From positions 40,058,549 to 40,122,548 of the forward strand of contig ML681992.1 in assembly GCA_007922195.1 (NCBI GenBank): a DNA stretch of 64,000 nucleotides, written 5' to 3'. The stretch is from Podocnemis expansa. Taxonomy: Eukaryota > Chordata > Testudines > Podocnemididae. A program made the translations under genes and the position numbers. Shown in pieces: positions 1 to 12,130 of the stretch. Position 1 is the first letter of the stretch; the number at the start of each line of letters is the position of its first letter. The notes below the pieces were generated by a model. It had not been told where the DNA came from and searched no databases. It worked only from the letters and a program-made list of their open reading frames with translations.

Positions 1-3000
1 TGTAGAACGGGGAGCAGAAAAGGGAGCATATATAATCCAGAAAGAAAACTTCAAAGTTTTATCTATTCCTTAAGGTCAGGTCCTGTGAGGTGCTGAGCAC
101 CCTCATTTTCCATTGAAGATCACTTTTTCAGTCTGCTTGATCCTCTTGTATTAGCTTTTTGATTTATTTTACAGTCATCTCGTTGTATGGAGCTAACTTT
201 CTATGGGATTTGAGGAAGTTTAGCACTTCAAAGGACCTGGTCCTGTTAGACAATGTAAGGATTGACTGACTGAAGCAAACAATGGGCTTAAAAATTAATC
301 AGGATATTAAAAAAAACAAATAAATATTTGTTTGAAAATTGTAATCATTGTATAAAATAAGAAAAAAATCCTCACTTCTTTGTTGCAATGAATTTCTAGT
401 ACTTGCGGAAGGTATTCTACTGGACAATCTCTATGGAGATAAAGATGGAGACTATCAGCGTATAGGTAAGAACAAGTTCACCTTCCTGAGACAGCTGCAT
501 CAGTGTGCTTCAAGTCTAATGTAGAGAGATTCTCTATAGGGGTGAAAAGTCACTCAAACTCTGTCTATTAAATCTTCTTTTCTCCATGGAGTCTGTCAAC
601 AGTGGTACTGTTGTTATTTGTTAGCTCAGTATTCTTGGGGAACCACGGCACAGTATGCAGACTCTGTGTCTCACCCCTACTCCCAGCCTCTGCTTGAACC
701 AGAAACCAAAAAGCAATGAAAAGGCAGTGGGAGACACACCTAAACCCTTCCGAACATGGGTAATGGAATTGGGGCAACTCCCCTAGCCTCATCGAAGATG
801 TGAGCCACTGGTGCACTGAATGGACAGCAGAAAACTTCATTTGCATCAAGGATGGAACCAGAATTAGCATGCTGAATGGAGAACCAAGCTTGTGCATGAT
901 AAGTGATCTCTGTCTCTGATGCTAATGAACTCACGCCACACATGCCCAGTTCAGCAGTTATCAGACCACTTTATTGACATCCAAAATACTGAATCTGCCT
1001 GATTGCATTGAGAACCCTTGAAGGAATACCACCCATAGCCAGGAATGTTCAGTTTCAATTGTCCATAACTCTGATATATTCCATTAAGTCATTTACCCCC
1101 AAAAACCCCTAGTGTCCAGGCTTTAACCAGTGTTTCTTTCCTACAAAAACCCCTACCCAAATTCAAAATTCGGTTCTGAAGCCTGGATCTGAAAGCTGCA
1201 CCAGTTCCACTAGGACTTCAGCTTTTCTTTTCCAATCATGGTGGGGGTTCTACCTGTCTCCAGCACTCTGGACTCTAAGCTAAACAGCCTGTTTACTGGG
1301 AACTTGAACTGAGTGGTGAGACGTGCCCCTGCCCCCCGCCAACACCCTCTACCTCTTTTTCTCTTAGTTCAAATATAACTCTCTAAACCTGATCTCTGTG
1401 ATCATCTTGGGCTAAATTTCACAAATACTGGATTTTTAAATGGGTACTATTGTAATTGTTGTTGTTTTTTTCTCCTCGCATAGTTATTAATAGTGTAACT
1501 TTGAGTATTTTTCTTTCCTTTTACAATTAATACTATTAGCATCATAAGTTTTATGTACCTTACAATAAAATAACTTTTGTAATCAAGCTGGCTGCCAGAT
1601 TTCTCCAAAGTCAATTTGCTCCTTTGTGTTCTTGGTTTCCCTATATTACTCTGCAGCAACACTTCTTTTACCTGGCCAACAGTCCCTTTAATGCCCAGAA
1701 ATTCTGTAAGGTTTGCTCATTATGGGGGTTGCCAACATGTTGAATGAGGGGTACATAAGGGTAACAGCTGGAGTGTTGTCTTGACCCAGCTTATGGAGTC
1801 CAGGGGCACATAAGGGGAGCAGCTGCGGTGGCAGGGGCATATAAGGGTGGCAGCAGTGAAGTGCCGTGTAACCCAGCTTGCTGAATTCAGGGGACATAAA
1901 GGGTCAGCTGAGAGTGTTGTGTCTGCTCAGATGCACTTTGTTAATTAGTGAATGTGTATATGTGGGTGGTTATCTGAATCTGGGGCTCGAGGAAGCCAAT
2001 CCTGGGAAATTTAGGTCCTGCAAGGGTAGCTCCATTGGGAGGGGACTTATCAAAGGGAGCTCCATATAGAAACACAAGTGACACAAGCAGAACATTAATA
2101 GGAGTACAAGTCCCTGCCCCCCAAAAGAAAGTAACCCTAATAAATGAGCATATGCCAAGGATACAGGCAAATCTGGTAAATCCATTTAATGGTTGTGGCA
2201 TCTATCCATGAGGAATTGAACTGACTGACATTGCCAACTCTTCTCACAGGACAACTAACAAGATTCCATTAATAACTCATTTCAGGGTCTGATCTACTGA
2301 TTTCCATGGAATTAGGACATTTTACAGCAGATGAGGATCTGCCCCTCACTTGCTACAGACCTGAGGTGGATTTGAAATGAACCCCCAGTAATACCAATGA
2401 CCTGTCCTGTTCTGCATCAGTTCTACTGGGACATCACCTTTTCTCTACTGAAAGTAGGATAAGAGAGATAAGATCTGAAATGTACTGAATAATAAAACTG
2501 TTCCTCCTGGGGACAAATTGAAGAGTGCGATACAGATGTCAAAAAAACTCAAGTAAGGCTTCATTGGAGTCAAGACGTAATATTCTGACTTCAGTTATAT
2601 TGATGAGAAAGCAGGAGAACTCCAGTGAAAGCACTGGAATTCCTCAGATTGCAGAGGAGTATCTAGGGTCAGACTGACTGAAAATGGTCATGAAGTTTTC
2701 ATCAGCTATTTTGGATGAAAAATGCTGTTTTTGTCAAAATCAGAATATTAACTTAAATGTATCAATTTGACAAAAAGTTCTTACGTGACAAAATATTTCA
2801 AAATGAACAAAAATTCATTTCAGAAAATTTGGAAATCTCATTTCTGTATTTCAAATTTCCAAACTGAAAAGCCCCTCCTCCCCAAGCCATTTTAATTCCA
2901 TTTTGGGGGAAATACCAAAAATATTTGTTTTTGATCTGATTCAGAATGAAAATAAATGCAGAAATGTTGAAATTTTCCACAAAATACTAATTCCAGCTAC

Positions 3001-3359
3001 TGAACAAAGCGAATTCTGAAATTAAGTATGTCTTGAATGACTTTCTATTTTGTCTCAAGGCCCCAGTCAGTAAATTTCCACAGTCCCTTTTTTGTAGAAC
3101 AACTCTATCCCAGTTCAGCACACTCACCATACTCTCTTCATTCAAGTGCCCTAAAAAAGTCCCACTGGAACTTTATACATAAAAAATTAAAGCTTAGTAT
3201 AAATTAGTTTCAAAATGGATCTCTTCACTTTTGAGGTCATTTTCAGCCCTCTTACAACCATGCTTCCTGATCTGTGTATAGTGTGATAACACAATTCCTT
3301 TATAACCACTTTTATGGGACCAGTCGTCAGGTCTTCACTGAACGTATCTCATAGATTTA
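1..3359. other. No gene recognised; AT-rich non-coding DNA
   Basis: Apart from the exon-like ORF at 400-465, no coding exon, tRNA or clear repeat was recognised. The open frames here are short and lack homology I can name. Around 60-120 there is a fragment resembling an old amniote repeat (AGGTGCTGAGCACC). Confidence 0.5.
400..465 (+). other. Unidentified exon-like ORF with splice-like borders
   Basis: A 66-nt stretch is bordered by a moderately pyrimidine-rich run ending TTTCTAG and by GTAAGAAC. The open frame includes LAEGILLDNLYGDKDGDYQRI, and it stays open on both sides of the putative splice sites (to a stop near 525). The phase would be 1-1. It cannot be spliced in frame to the TRPC6 exon at 57886. 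I do not recognise the protein. Chance is a real alternative at this length. Confidence 0.2.
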
Positions 3360-3732
3360 GGCTATGCCTACATCCGGAAGCTTAGTTGGGACTTCCTTAG
3401 TCTGAATTAAGCGTGCCCTGCTTAGTTTGAACTAACAGTGGGTTAGTTTGAACTAGCCATGTTTGTTAGTTTGAACTAAAAAAGCATGGCTAGGTCAAAC
3501 TGAAAGTTAATTGAATTAAAAAACATGGCTAGTTTGAACTAACCACTTAGTTTGAATTTATTTAGTTCAAACTAGCATGACTACATTGTGCTAGTTCAAA
3601 CTAAAGGTCAACTAAAGTTCGAACTAAAAAATATTTTAGTTCGAACTAGGCAAAGCCTAGTGTGGACAGGTATCAAATTAGTCCAGATTAAGTCTCCTTA
3701 ATTAGACTTAATTTGCTAGTGTAGACATAGCC
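3360..3732. mobile_element. Palindromic MITE, GGCTATGTCTAC family (AGTTYGAACTAA type)
   Basis: The left end is GGCTATGCCTACATC and the right end is GTGTAGACATAGCC, forming terminal inverted repeats. The interior is almost entirely a reiteration of AGTTTGAACTAA / TTAGTTCGAACTAA-like short palindromes. The flanking triplets are TTA and CTA, compatible with a degraded 3-bp TNA target duplication as in PIF/Harbinger. The superfamily is uncertain because no transposase is encoded. Confidence 0.75.
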
Positions 3733-4367
3733 CTAGAGTTTTGCCTAACTAAAGATTCACTTTTAGGCTCAAAATCTGAGACTGTTGTTTTATTTTTCAT
3801 TTTCCATTTGTAAGTGGGTTTTTATTTTACTATTTCTACTTGTTTTTCTTCAGTATTCTCCTCATGTTTTGTGATGCTGTTTGATTGAGATGAGTGACAT
3901 AATCATTTTAAAGTGATATTTTAAAGGCTATAGTAACAAGAGAAAAATACAGGTTTTTTCTTGTTGCAAAGTTGCTTTTTCTCTAGTTAAAATGGAAAAG
4001 TTTAAAAATCCTCTGTTCTGAACAATTATATTATTTTGAACTGGTGACAGTTTATTCTGATTATTATTGCTGTGCAATTGCCATTATCACTGTAGTTCTG
4101 CCAAACATTATTTTCAAGATGCATTGTACAGGGAAAGTTATGCCCAGAAACAGTGAAGCATTATATCAGTGAGCAGGGAGCATTGTGATGCAGGGTGATG
4201 GGAAAAGAATGGTATCATACTAAACCTAGTTCCTCTCAGTCACACCTATGCAGTCCCATTAACTTTATTGGGAGAAAAGAGTTTTATCCACTGTATAAAA
4301 TGATTTTGTTTATTATTTACATTGGATATAAGTGAAAATCACTAATAAAACAATGCAGTGAATGCTT

Positions 4368-4464
4368 CAGGCCTGATTTTCAGAGGTGCATAGGACCCAC
4401 CTCTACTGGATGTCAGTGGGATGGATATAAAGGTGCTCGGCATCTCTGAAAATCAGACCTTTTA
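4368..4464. repeat. Short inverted-repeat element
   Basis: GGCCTGATTTTCAGAGGTGC at the left and GGCATCTCTGAAAATCAGACC at the right pair as inverted repeats of about 20 bp around a short spacer. This resembles widespread old amniote repeats. No target duplication is obvious. Confidence 0.5.
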
Positions 4465-5527
4465 CATGTCATGGCTGTAAGTAATTAACATTATTGCGGT
4501 GTTTCCAGTACTAACCAAGCAAATGCGTGTGTCAAAGAGTAAAAGTTGGAGGGGGGGGAATCTTCATGGTTACCACTGTTCATACATTTTTTAATTTTCT
4601 TTATTTCTTCATCTATTCCTTTTTTGTAGTCAGTCAGTGATCTTTATTTGTGTTTTATTCTTCGTTTTAGTTGCTCAGTTAATCTTCCTCCAGAAGGCCA
4701 GACAAACTGTTTCTGCAGCCAGACTTTCACCAGCACATCACTTTAAAATGTGTTTGTTCTGGTTTTCACCCACGAAGTTTCCCACAAAGTCTCTTCCCAC
4801 CCCCCACCATCCCAATAATTTTTTATGTGTGTTTTCTTTCTTTGAAATCACTGTATGTGAAAGCTAATGTAGCCAAGACAAGAGATCAAAGTTCATCTGT
4901 AACATCATAACTTAGGCTTATTAATGGGGAACATGAAAAACCTTTCAATAGCTATTAATAAATAGCGCTTTTACAAGTCATTCTTCATGAAACTGAAGCA
5001 AATATATTTGTGCCCACACTTATGTAAGGTGCTTTCCAAACTAAAAGAAGGTACAGTACTTGCCCTGAAGAGCTCAAAGACTAGACAGATTCCACATTTC
5101 ACTTCAATAGTAGCCAGTTTTGTAAACATTTTGGTAGACATCATGGGGCAGAGGGAGAAGTCACCCAGGTAGTCATGTGGAGGGGCGTCTAAGGAAGATT
5201 TTTGATGGCATTATGCTGCTGCATGCTTGGTCACATGGCACACAAATCTGGTCCAGTTTCCTTTCCTTCATGTGCACCAGTTCATAATGCCACTCAAATT
5301 TTGGGCAGCAGGGCAGGTAACCTGGGCACCTTCTTTGGCAAAATTCTGATTGTGCCCCTGGCACAACGCCTGAGTTTGGACCTGCTGTCCAGAACGCTTA
5401 TGGGTCTAGGGCTGCATTGATCCATGTAAGTCAATGGCAACAGGTGGGTTGTCCTTAGTATTAAACTCTTGGTTATTTGCAGCCTGATATTCTCAGTTCC
5501 CTCCCAAGTGCTCTCCTTACTTACTCA

Positions 5528-6030
5528 GGCTATGTCTACAGTTAGGAAGTTAGTTTGAATTAATTAATTCAAACTAATACTGGTTAATTTGAGCTAAGTT
5601 AATCTGAACTGATGTGTTCCCACTAGAAATCCAAATCAAACTAGCATGTCTGTGGACAGGACTTGCTAGATTGATTTATGAGGGGGGCACCATGGGAAGT
5701 GTAGCAACATGGCCCCTGAGAAGGGCCATGCCTCCACTCAATACATAGAAAAGGAAGGCACCCTGGGAACAAGATGGACAAACCATGTTAATTCGAACTA
5801 ATGGTTAGTTCAAATTCTCATGGCTCCATTGGGTTAATTTGAACTAATATGTTCGACTTAACTGTTACTTCAAAGTTAAGTGAGGTTTTATAACTTCAAA
5901 GTTAGCATGAATTACTTTGAACTAAGGAATTCCTTATTTTCAAAGTAATGAAAGCCAGAGTAGCCATACATTAATTTAGTTTGAATTAATCTTCATTAAT
6001 TCAAACTAAATTGTAAGTGTAGACATACCC
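5528..6030. mobile_element. Palindromic MITE, GGCTATGTCTAC family
   Basis: It begins GGCTATGTCTACAG and ends GTGTAGACATACCC. It is flanked on both sides by TCA (5525-5527 and 6031-6033), a possible 3-bp target duplication. The interior repeats AGTTTGAATTAA / TTAGTTCAAATT motifs in both orientations. It contains no open frame of interest. Confidence 0.75.
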
Positions 6031-6107
6031 TCAGAGCCCAAGCTTCATAACCTTCAGGCCAGGCTGCTGTGTCTTTATAGCAAGATATTCCCTGATTACT
6101 GGGAATT

Positions 6108-6700
6108 AGGGCTGGATTAAGTCCTGGTGGGATTTGAGGCTGCCCACCACTGTGGGCCATCTCATTGCAACTCCATGCTGGGGTACAGGGTCAGGGGCTC
6201 TGGGGCCCTGACCGGTGCTGTGGAGAGAATTGGGGGAGCAGCAGGCCATACTGCTGGGGAGGATGTGGGGGGCCTGCAGGTGGCGCTGCAGTCTGGTGTT
6301 GCTTGAGAGGACCTGTGGGGGGGGCACTACAGGGCCATGCTGCTGGGGTGGAGCATGCAGGGAAGCCGTGGGTAACACTGTTGGATGGGGCCATGGAGAG
6401 GGTTAAGAGGGGAGCCACAGGCTGGCGTTGCTGCGGGGGGGGGGGGGGGAGTCTAGAAGCTGGTGCTGCAGTTGGAGGCTGGGAGGAGCAGGCCACAGCC
6501 CATGGTACTCCTGCTCCATCCCGGGGCTAGCTGGTGAACAGACCACCCAGCCTAGGGGCTGGGCAGGAGGCCTAAAAGTGAACACAGCAGCTCGTCACTC
6601 AGGCAGGCCAATCAAACTCTTGGAGAATCATGGGGCCCCCTTTAAAGCTGAGGCCAGGGGCTGTAGCCCCTAAAGTCCATGTCTTAATTTGGCCTGGCTA
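6108..6700. mobile_element. GC-rich non-autonomous element, possibly hAT-like
   Basis: A GC-rich block with a poly-G run (about 6435-6450) sits in AT-rich DNA. Its left edge AGGGCTGGATTAAG and right edge CTTAATTTGGCCTGG are partly inverted copies. The overlapping open frames on both strands come from high GC content and are not genes. The target duplication was not resolved. CR1 begins just to the right. Confidence 0.4.
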
Positions 6701-6737
6701 GGGTGAAGAAGATTAATGTTTAAAGGCTGTTTATACC

Positions 6738-8079
6738 TCAATCCCTGGAAAAATCATGGAGCAGCTTCTCAAAGAATCCATCCTGAAACACTTGGAGGAA
6801 AATAGAGTAATCAGGAATAGTCAGCATGGATTTACCAAGGGTAAATCATGCCTGACCAACCTCATCGCCTTCTATGATGAGATGACTGGATTTGTGGATG
6901 CGGGAAGAGCCGTTGATGTGATATACCTTGACTTTAGCAAGGCTTTTGATACGGTTTCCCACAGCATTCTCATTGGCAAATTAAGGAAGTATGGGTTAGA
7001 TGCATGGACTGTAAGGTGGATAGAAAACTGGCTAGAACAACGGTTTCAGCGTGTAGGAATCAATGGCGCCATGTCAAGTTGGCAGGCAGTAACGAGTGGT
7101 GTGCCCCAGGGGTCGGTCCTGGGGCCAGTTCTGTTCAATGTTTTCATTAATGATCTGGATGATGGGATAGATTGCACACTTAGTAAGTTTGCGGATGATA
7201 CCAAACTGGGGGGAACGGTAGACACCCTAGAGGGCAGAGACAGGATTCAGGGAGACCTAGACAAACTGGAGCAGTGGGCCAAGAGGAATCTCATGAGGTT
7301 CAACAAGGATAAGTGTAAAATCCTGCACTTGGGACGAAAAAATCCCATGTACTGCTACAGGCTGGGGAGTGATCAGCTAAATAGCAGCACTGGAGAAAAG
7401 GACCTGGGAGTCATGGTGGATGGGAAGCTGGATATGAGTCAGCAGTGTGCTCTTGCTGCCAAAAAGGCCAATGGCATACTGGGCTGCATCAGAAGAAGTG
7501 TTACCAGCAGATCAAGGGATGTGATCATTCCCCTCTATTCTGCACTAGTGAGGCCACATCTGGAATACTGTGTCCAGTTTTGGGCTCCCCACTACAAAAA
7601 GGACATGGACAAATTAGAGAGAGTCCAGAGGAGGGCAACCAAAATGATCAAAGGGCTGGAGCACAAGCCCTATGAAGAAAGACTGAAGGAACTAGGCTTA
7701 TTTAGCCTGCAGAAGAGAAGACTGAGGGGGGATTTGATAGCAACCTTCAACTACTTGAAGGGTTGCTCCAAGGAGGAGGGAGCTCGACTGTTCTCGGTAG
7801 TAACAGAGGGCAGAACGAGAAGCAATGGTTTCAAGTTACAGCTGGGGCGGTCCAGGCTGGATATTAGGAAAAACTTCCTTACTAGGCGAGTGGTGAAGCA
7901 GTGGAATAAGTTGCCTAGGGAGGTGGTGGAATCTCCATCTCTGGAGGTGTTCAAGTCCCAGCTGGACAAAACACTGACTGGGATGATCTAATGGGAGTGG
8001 TCCTGCTTTTTTTGGCAGGGGGTTGGAATAGATGACCTCGTGGGGTCCCTTCCAACCCTATGATTCTATGATTCTATAC
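6738..8079 (+). mobile_element. CR1 LINE, 5'-truncated
   Basis: The 3' half of a CR1 retrotransposon ends in the diagnostic GGTCCCTTCCAACCCTATGATTCTATGATTCTAT tail. Truncation falls inside the reverse-transcriptase domain, the usual outcome of target-primed reverse transcription. The unbroken ORF inside shows it is a young copy, unlike the decayed CR1 pieces elsewhere in the window. Confidence 0.93.
6756..7991 (+). CDS. CR1 reverse transcriptase, C-terminal 411 codons, unbroken
   Basis: This is the C-terminal part of the CR1 ORF2 protein, which copies its own RNA at a nicked target. The first ATG is internal to the original ORF: endonuclease and RT N-terminus are missing by truncation. Motif A reads YLDFSKAFD (Asp59), the [11 protein letters not shown] motif is at about residues 114-124, and the catalytic FADD is at 145-148, so the three catalytic aspartates are present. 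The CR1 C-terminal segment follows ([16 protein letters not shown] region, then [11 protein letters not shown]). There is no stop or frameshift over 1.2 kb. It cannot form a complete enzyme and has no visible promoter. Confidence 0.9.
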   Translation: MEQLLKESILKHLEENRVIRNSQHGFTKGKSCLTNLIAFYDEMTGFVDAGRAVDVIYLDFSKAFDTVSHSILIGKLRKYGLDAWTVRWIENWLEQRFQRVGINGAMSSWQAVTSGVPQGSVLGPVLFNVFINDLDDGIDCTLSKFADDTKLGGTVDTLEGRDRIQGDLDKLEQWAKRNLMRFNKDKCKILHLGRKNPMYCYRLGSDQLNSSTGEKDLGVMVDGKLDMSQQCALAAKKANGILGCIRRSVTSRSRDVIIPLYSALVRPHLEYCVQFWAPHYKKDMDKLERVQRRATKMIKGLEHKPYEERLKELGLFSLQKRRLRGDLIATFNYLKGCSKEEGARLFSVVTEGRTRSNGFKLQLGRSRLDIRKNFLTRRVVKQWNKLPREVVESPSLEVFKSQLDKTLTGMI

Positions 8080-9984
8080 ACTTTGCTTTGCCTGGAATGA
8101 AAAGAGAAAATATAGGCTGAGAGTGGGCTTCTGGAGAATTCTGCTAATGCCAGATGAGCTAATTAGTTTAACAGGTTGCTAGGCCAGCCTGCTATTATCT
8201 GTCTCATCTCTTTATCTATGGACTTCATCACTGTGGTATTTAGCACTGCACAAAACACCAGAACAAAAAAAGTAATTTTCTCTCTGTTCCTTTCATCTGA
8301 CTTCTACATTATTCTGAGTTTATGCACATTCAGTTTACTCTCATTTGTGGCCTGGCATGTTGCCCTGGTACAAGATAAGGTGTGAATTTAAACCAGTAGA
8401 GTGAAGTCATCAAAAAGGCTATGTAGATACTCTTATTTTGGAATAAAGGTGATTTATTTCACTTCAAGCCTTTTAGGAAAAGGTGTAAGTAAAACAAAAT
8501 AAGCAGCTCCTTTACAGAAATATAAGTACCTACAAAGACTTTTGCATTTATTTAACTATATTGGTTTATATTCATGCTTCCCAGCCAGAAGAAAATGACT
8601 GGGCTTCTTCAGATGAACAAGTAGTGCACAGCAAACTGGGGTGCAAATCTACATGGTTCCAGCTTGGCATATTCTCACTGTCTGTGAGCACACTAGAAGT
8701 TCCCTAGTCCACACTCGCTACAGCGACTAGCTAGAGGAAGGAAGCAGCAGAGGAGAAATTTTGTCTTTGGAGGATGTTTCTGAGTCACTAGGTCTTCTGG
8801 GACTGTGCAGTTTTATCTTATGCACATATGTGGATTCCATTACTGTAGCATTTGAGCACCTCACAATCGTTCATGTGTTTAACCTCACAATTTTGCTGTA
8901 AGATAGGTCAGTCCTATTATTCTCATTTTACAGATGAGGAGCAGCAGCACAGAAAGAGTAAAGAACTTGCCCAAAGTCACAAAGGAGGTCTATGGCAAAG
9001 CAAGGAATTAACCCAGGCCTTTTGAGCCCCAGGCATTTGGATCCTCATTCTTTTCCAGTTGTGGGTTGTGCCTAAAGTCACAATCTAGGTCCAGAGCAGT
9101 ATTACAGTTTTATTAGAGCTGGTTGGAAAAACTGTGGTGAAACATTTATTACTGATGGAATGTACTGATAAGTTAGAATTGAATTGTTTCCAAGAGATGG
9201 TTTGATTTCAGTGAAGTTCCAGTGAAGCCCAGGCAGGGGTTCTGTCAGAAAACTGCCCACTTGCTTGCCAGCTTACCCACCCAGCTCTTCAGCAATCCAG
9301 TTGAAGTGCTGCCTGGAAGCCCTATAAGTCCTCACTCCCAGGGCTCCCATGTCTTCCAGATTCTCTTGTTCTTCGGGAGCCGCCAGGTGGACTGCCCCAG
9401 AGCTATATCTGCATTCACTTCCATGGAAAATTTTGAAAATGTTGGGTTTTGTTCTGATTTGGAATCAAACCAAATTTCAAAATAAAACAAAATCCCCCAT
9501 GAACTATTATTTTTCTTTGCCCAGCTCTCACTATTGTATTTTTCTCCAAATATGAATATTTTTTCCACAATAAACCAAGATCAGAAATGCTATTTGAATT
9601 ATTCTGGAAGAGCAAGACCACTGAGTATTTTAGGGTGATACACTCTTAATCCCAAAACAGATTTTTGAATGTGTCACACTAATAAAGTAATGGATTGCTA
9701 AGGTAGGACAAAGCTTGAGACACATAGCAGAGGTTATTTCTATTCCTCCACCATTCTGTTTTCTTAGTAATCATGTTTCATCCTGATGTAGGAGTGCTTA
9801 AACTCAAGGATTAGGTTTTAAAAGGAGAAGACTGAAATATTTCAGTGTGACAGGCAATCTGTTATACAAAAATCCTGGAAATTCCCTTAATGGATAGTGT
9901 AGGAGAATCTCTGAAAAAGAACAGTTTGATTATTGATAGTTTGATTATGGATAAATTTGAGAGCAAGAGATCATACTTATTAGT
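8080..9984. other. No gene recognised (contains the MIR relic)
   Basis: Besides the MIR at 8828-9035, nothing coding was recognised. The open frames of 60-90 codons at 9222-9621 overlap on both strands and lack recognisable motifs. Confidence 0.5.
8828..9035 (-). mobile_element. MIR-like SINE relic
   Basis: The plus strand reads CTATTATTCTCATTTTACAGATGAGGAGCAGCAGCACAGAAAGAGTAAAGAACTTGCCCAAAGTCACAAAGG, then a segment ending AACCCAGGCC. This is the reverse complement of the MIR core and head as known from amniotes. It is old and diverged. Confidence 0.75.
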
Positions 9985-10330
9985 TAATCTACTTAAGTTC
10001 TTTCAGGATACTGTGTAACTCACATGTGTAATAAGGAACAGTCATTGGATGAAGTATGCTTAGATTTTTGGAAAGCTTTTGACAAGCTTCCACATGAGAA
10101 AGAAACTGTTGCTGTAAAGTGTCATTGAACAAAAGAAGAAAGAGGATACCGGACAGAATACTGGCTGACATCCAGGAAACAAAATATAGCCATAGATGGA
10201 ACTTTTCATAATGAAAAGGGTAAGCATAGTGTAACCCAGCAGTCTGTTCACATCAGAATGGGGATTTCGTAAGATCCAGCATATTACTTGGCTTCTCTTA
10301 GCCTCCTAGATAATGGACAATTAGTACAGC
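9985..10330 (+). pseudogene. Decayed LINE reverse-transcriptase fragment (CR1/L2-like)
   Basis: Translation in broken frames gives LDFWKAFDKLPHE, corresponding to RT motif A, followed by EYWLTSRKQNIAIDG, matching the next conserved CR1/L2 block. Stops and frame changes interrupt it. The fragment is older than the CR1 at 6738. Confidence 0.6.
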
Positions 10331-10444
10331 AGTCCCAGGACCGTGAGTAGAGTTAACACACCAACAGCATCTTAGTGAATGTCTACACTGCAACGTAAGC
10401 TCAGGGTTAGTGGAACTCAAACTGACCACCGTTTGGAAATCCTA

Positions 10445-10846
10445 GGCTATGTCTACACTTAAAAGTTTAGTTCAGACTTGCTTAGTCCAAATTAAGCAGT
10501 TTGAAGTTAGTTTGAACTAATCACGTTTTGTTAGTTCGAACTAACTTTTTAGTTTGAACTAACTGTGCTTTTTTTTAGTTTGAAATAACTTTTTAGTTTG
10601 AACTAAAAACGCATGGCTGATTTGAACTAAAAGTTAGTTTGAACTAACAAAATGTGATTAGTTCAAACTGACCACTTGTTCAAACTAAAGTTTGAAATAA
10701 GTTTGAACTGAGCAGTTAGTTTGAATTAGCCATTCAAACTAAAAATTTTTCTAGTTCAAACTAGGCAAAGCTTAGTGGAAACCGGGCTCAAATTAGTCAG
10801 AATTAAGACTCCTTAATTCGAACTAATTTGCTAGTGTAGATATAGG
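10445..10846. mobile_element. Palindromic MITE, GGCTATGTCTAC family
   Basis: It begins GGCTATGTCTACACTT and ends CTAGTGTAGATATAGG, flanked by CTA on both sides (10442-10444, 10847-10849). The interior is built from AGTTTGAACTAA-like palindromes. It may sit inside another repeat, because AATGTCTACACTGCAACG lies about 65 bases to its left and GTGTCTACATTG immediately to its right. Confidence 0.75.
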
Positions 10847-11147
10847 CTAGTGTCTACATTGTTTCTAATCTTGTGTCAAGACTTTTCTAACCTGCTTGAA
10901 CCTGGGCTCTGGTGTCCACACTGCATAGACCTTCAGCACACGGGCCTGAGTCAAGTACATTAGAAAAAATAAAAATCCAACTTGCCAATCCCAGCTGTTA
11001 TTTATCGGTATCTTTTAAACTCTGGAAATGTGAAGTGCAAACAAGCTGTGTTTTGGAGATCTTTCAGTCTAAAGACAACACAGAGACTGCAATAGAACTG
11101 GGAAGGCCAATGCAATGAGTAACTTAGAGGTTTTGCTTTTTTCCTAG

Positions 11148-12130
11148 TGTAACACAGCTGCTTACCTTCCTGAGGGGGACGGACAGCCAGCCAGGGTCTC
11201 CAGCCCTTCGTAGGGTGGGACCTCCAAGTCTCTAGCCCCTTGGCAGGGCAAAGTCACAAAGCCTGAGCCCTCGGCAGGGTCGGGTTCCAAGTCTCTAAGG
11301 TATGGGGGGAATGGCAGTGCCACCTCTAGGGTCCACAATCTGCAAGGCAGCACTTGGTGTAAGCAGAGGAATCAGTGGAGGCATAGGGTCACACAGATCC
11401 ACTGTGTCCCAGTCCAGGTTCCTGGCTGGGCCTGGAGCTTTCATTCAGGGGTCAGCAGGGTCCTGGCTGCAACACACTGACCACAAGGGTTGGTGCTTGT
11501 GCTCCCTGGTACTGATCCCAGCCCTGCTTCCCACCAGTACCTGAGTTGAAGGCTCATCTTTTGGTTCATCAAGGTAGTCACCCAGGGGTAGGTTATAGCA
11601 TCCTTCCATCTCATTGGACAGTGGCAGGTCTGGAAGCTCATTAGGCCCATCAGCAGGTGGCAACTCCTCCAGGTCACAAATCTGGGTGGTGAGGGGGTCT
11701 TCACCAGCTAGGGGTAGCTTTTCCAAGTTGCACAACATAGGGGGGGCCTCAGGGGCCCCAGCAGGAGGGGACTCAAGGGGTCCAGTGGGCCTCCCTGCTA
11801 GCAGCTCTTCCATGGGGCTGGTGGCAGCCCAGGTCTCAGGCATTATCTCTCAGTCTCTGGCCACAGGCAGTCCCTGCCAGAGGTCTAGGCCCTGGGCTGT
11901 AGGCCATAGCTCCGCTTTCCCGCAGGGCGTCCCATGATCAGGAGGGAGCAGACATACATCCTTCCCCTTGTGCGGCTTGAGCTGGACTGAGCTGGCTGCC
12001 TCCCTTCTTATACTTCCGTCCCGCCCCTCTGCTTCCATCCTGATTAACAGGCTGCTCCTGGCTTCGCCCCCCTGCAGTCAGACAGATCCTTCCGAGCTAT
12101 CTCCAAGGGGGGCTGTGCCTTCCTGCTACA
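11148..12130 (-). repeat. Solo LTR of an LTR retrotransposon
   Basis: A GC-rich 983-bp block starts TGTAACACAGCTG and ends CTTCCTGCTACA on the plus strand, giving TG...CA ends. On the minus strand it contains a TATA-like GTATAAGAAGG (12006-12013) followed by a GC-rich leader, as an LTR promoter would. No internal retroelement genes adjoin it. The 5-bp flanks (CCTAG and CTTTG) do not match, so the borders are provisional. The frames of up to 132 codons inside it are compositional. Confidence 0.6.

Noticed and set aside
3440..3660. CRISPR-like array of repeated AGTTTGAACTAA units
   Set aside because: Units are short, occur in both orientations and lie between transposon-type inverted ends in a vertebrate genome; no spacers or cas genes.
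6165..6673. Overlapping frames on both strands suggesting a GC-rich exon, for example TRPC6 exon 1
   Set aside because: Product is Gly/Trp-rich low complexity, does not resemble the TRPC6 N-terminus, and the block has transposon-like ends.
11445..11843. 132-codon minus-strand frame, Pro/Glu-rich
   Set aside because: It lies inside a GC-rich LTR-like block with competing frames on both strands; no domain.
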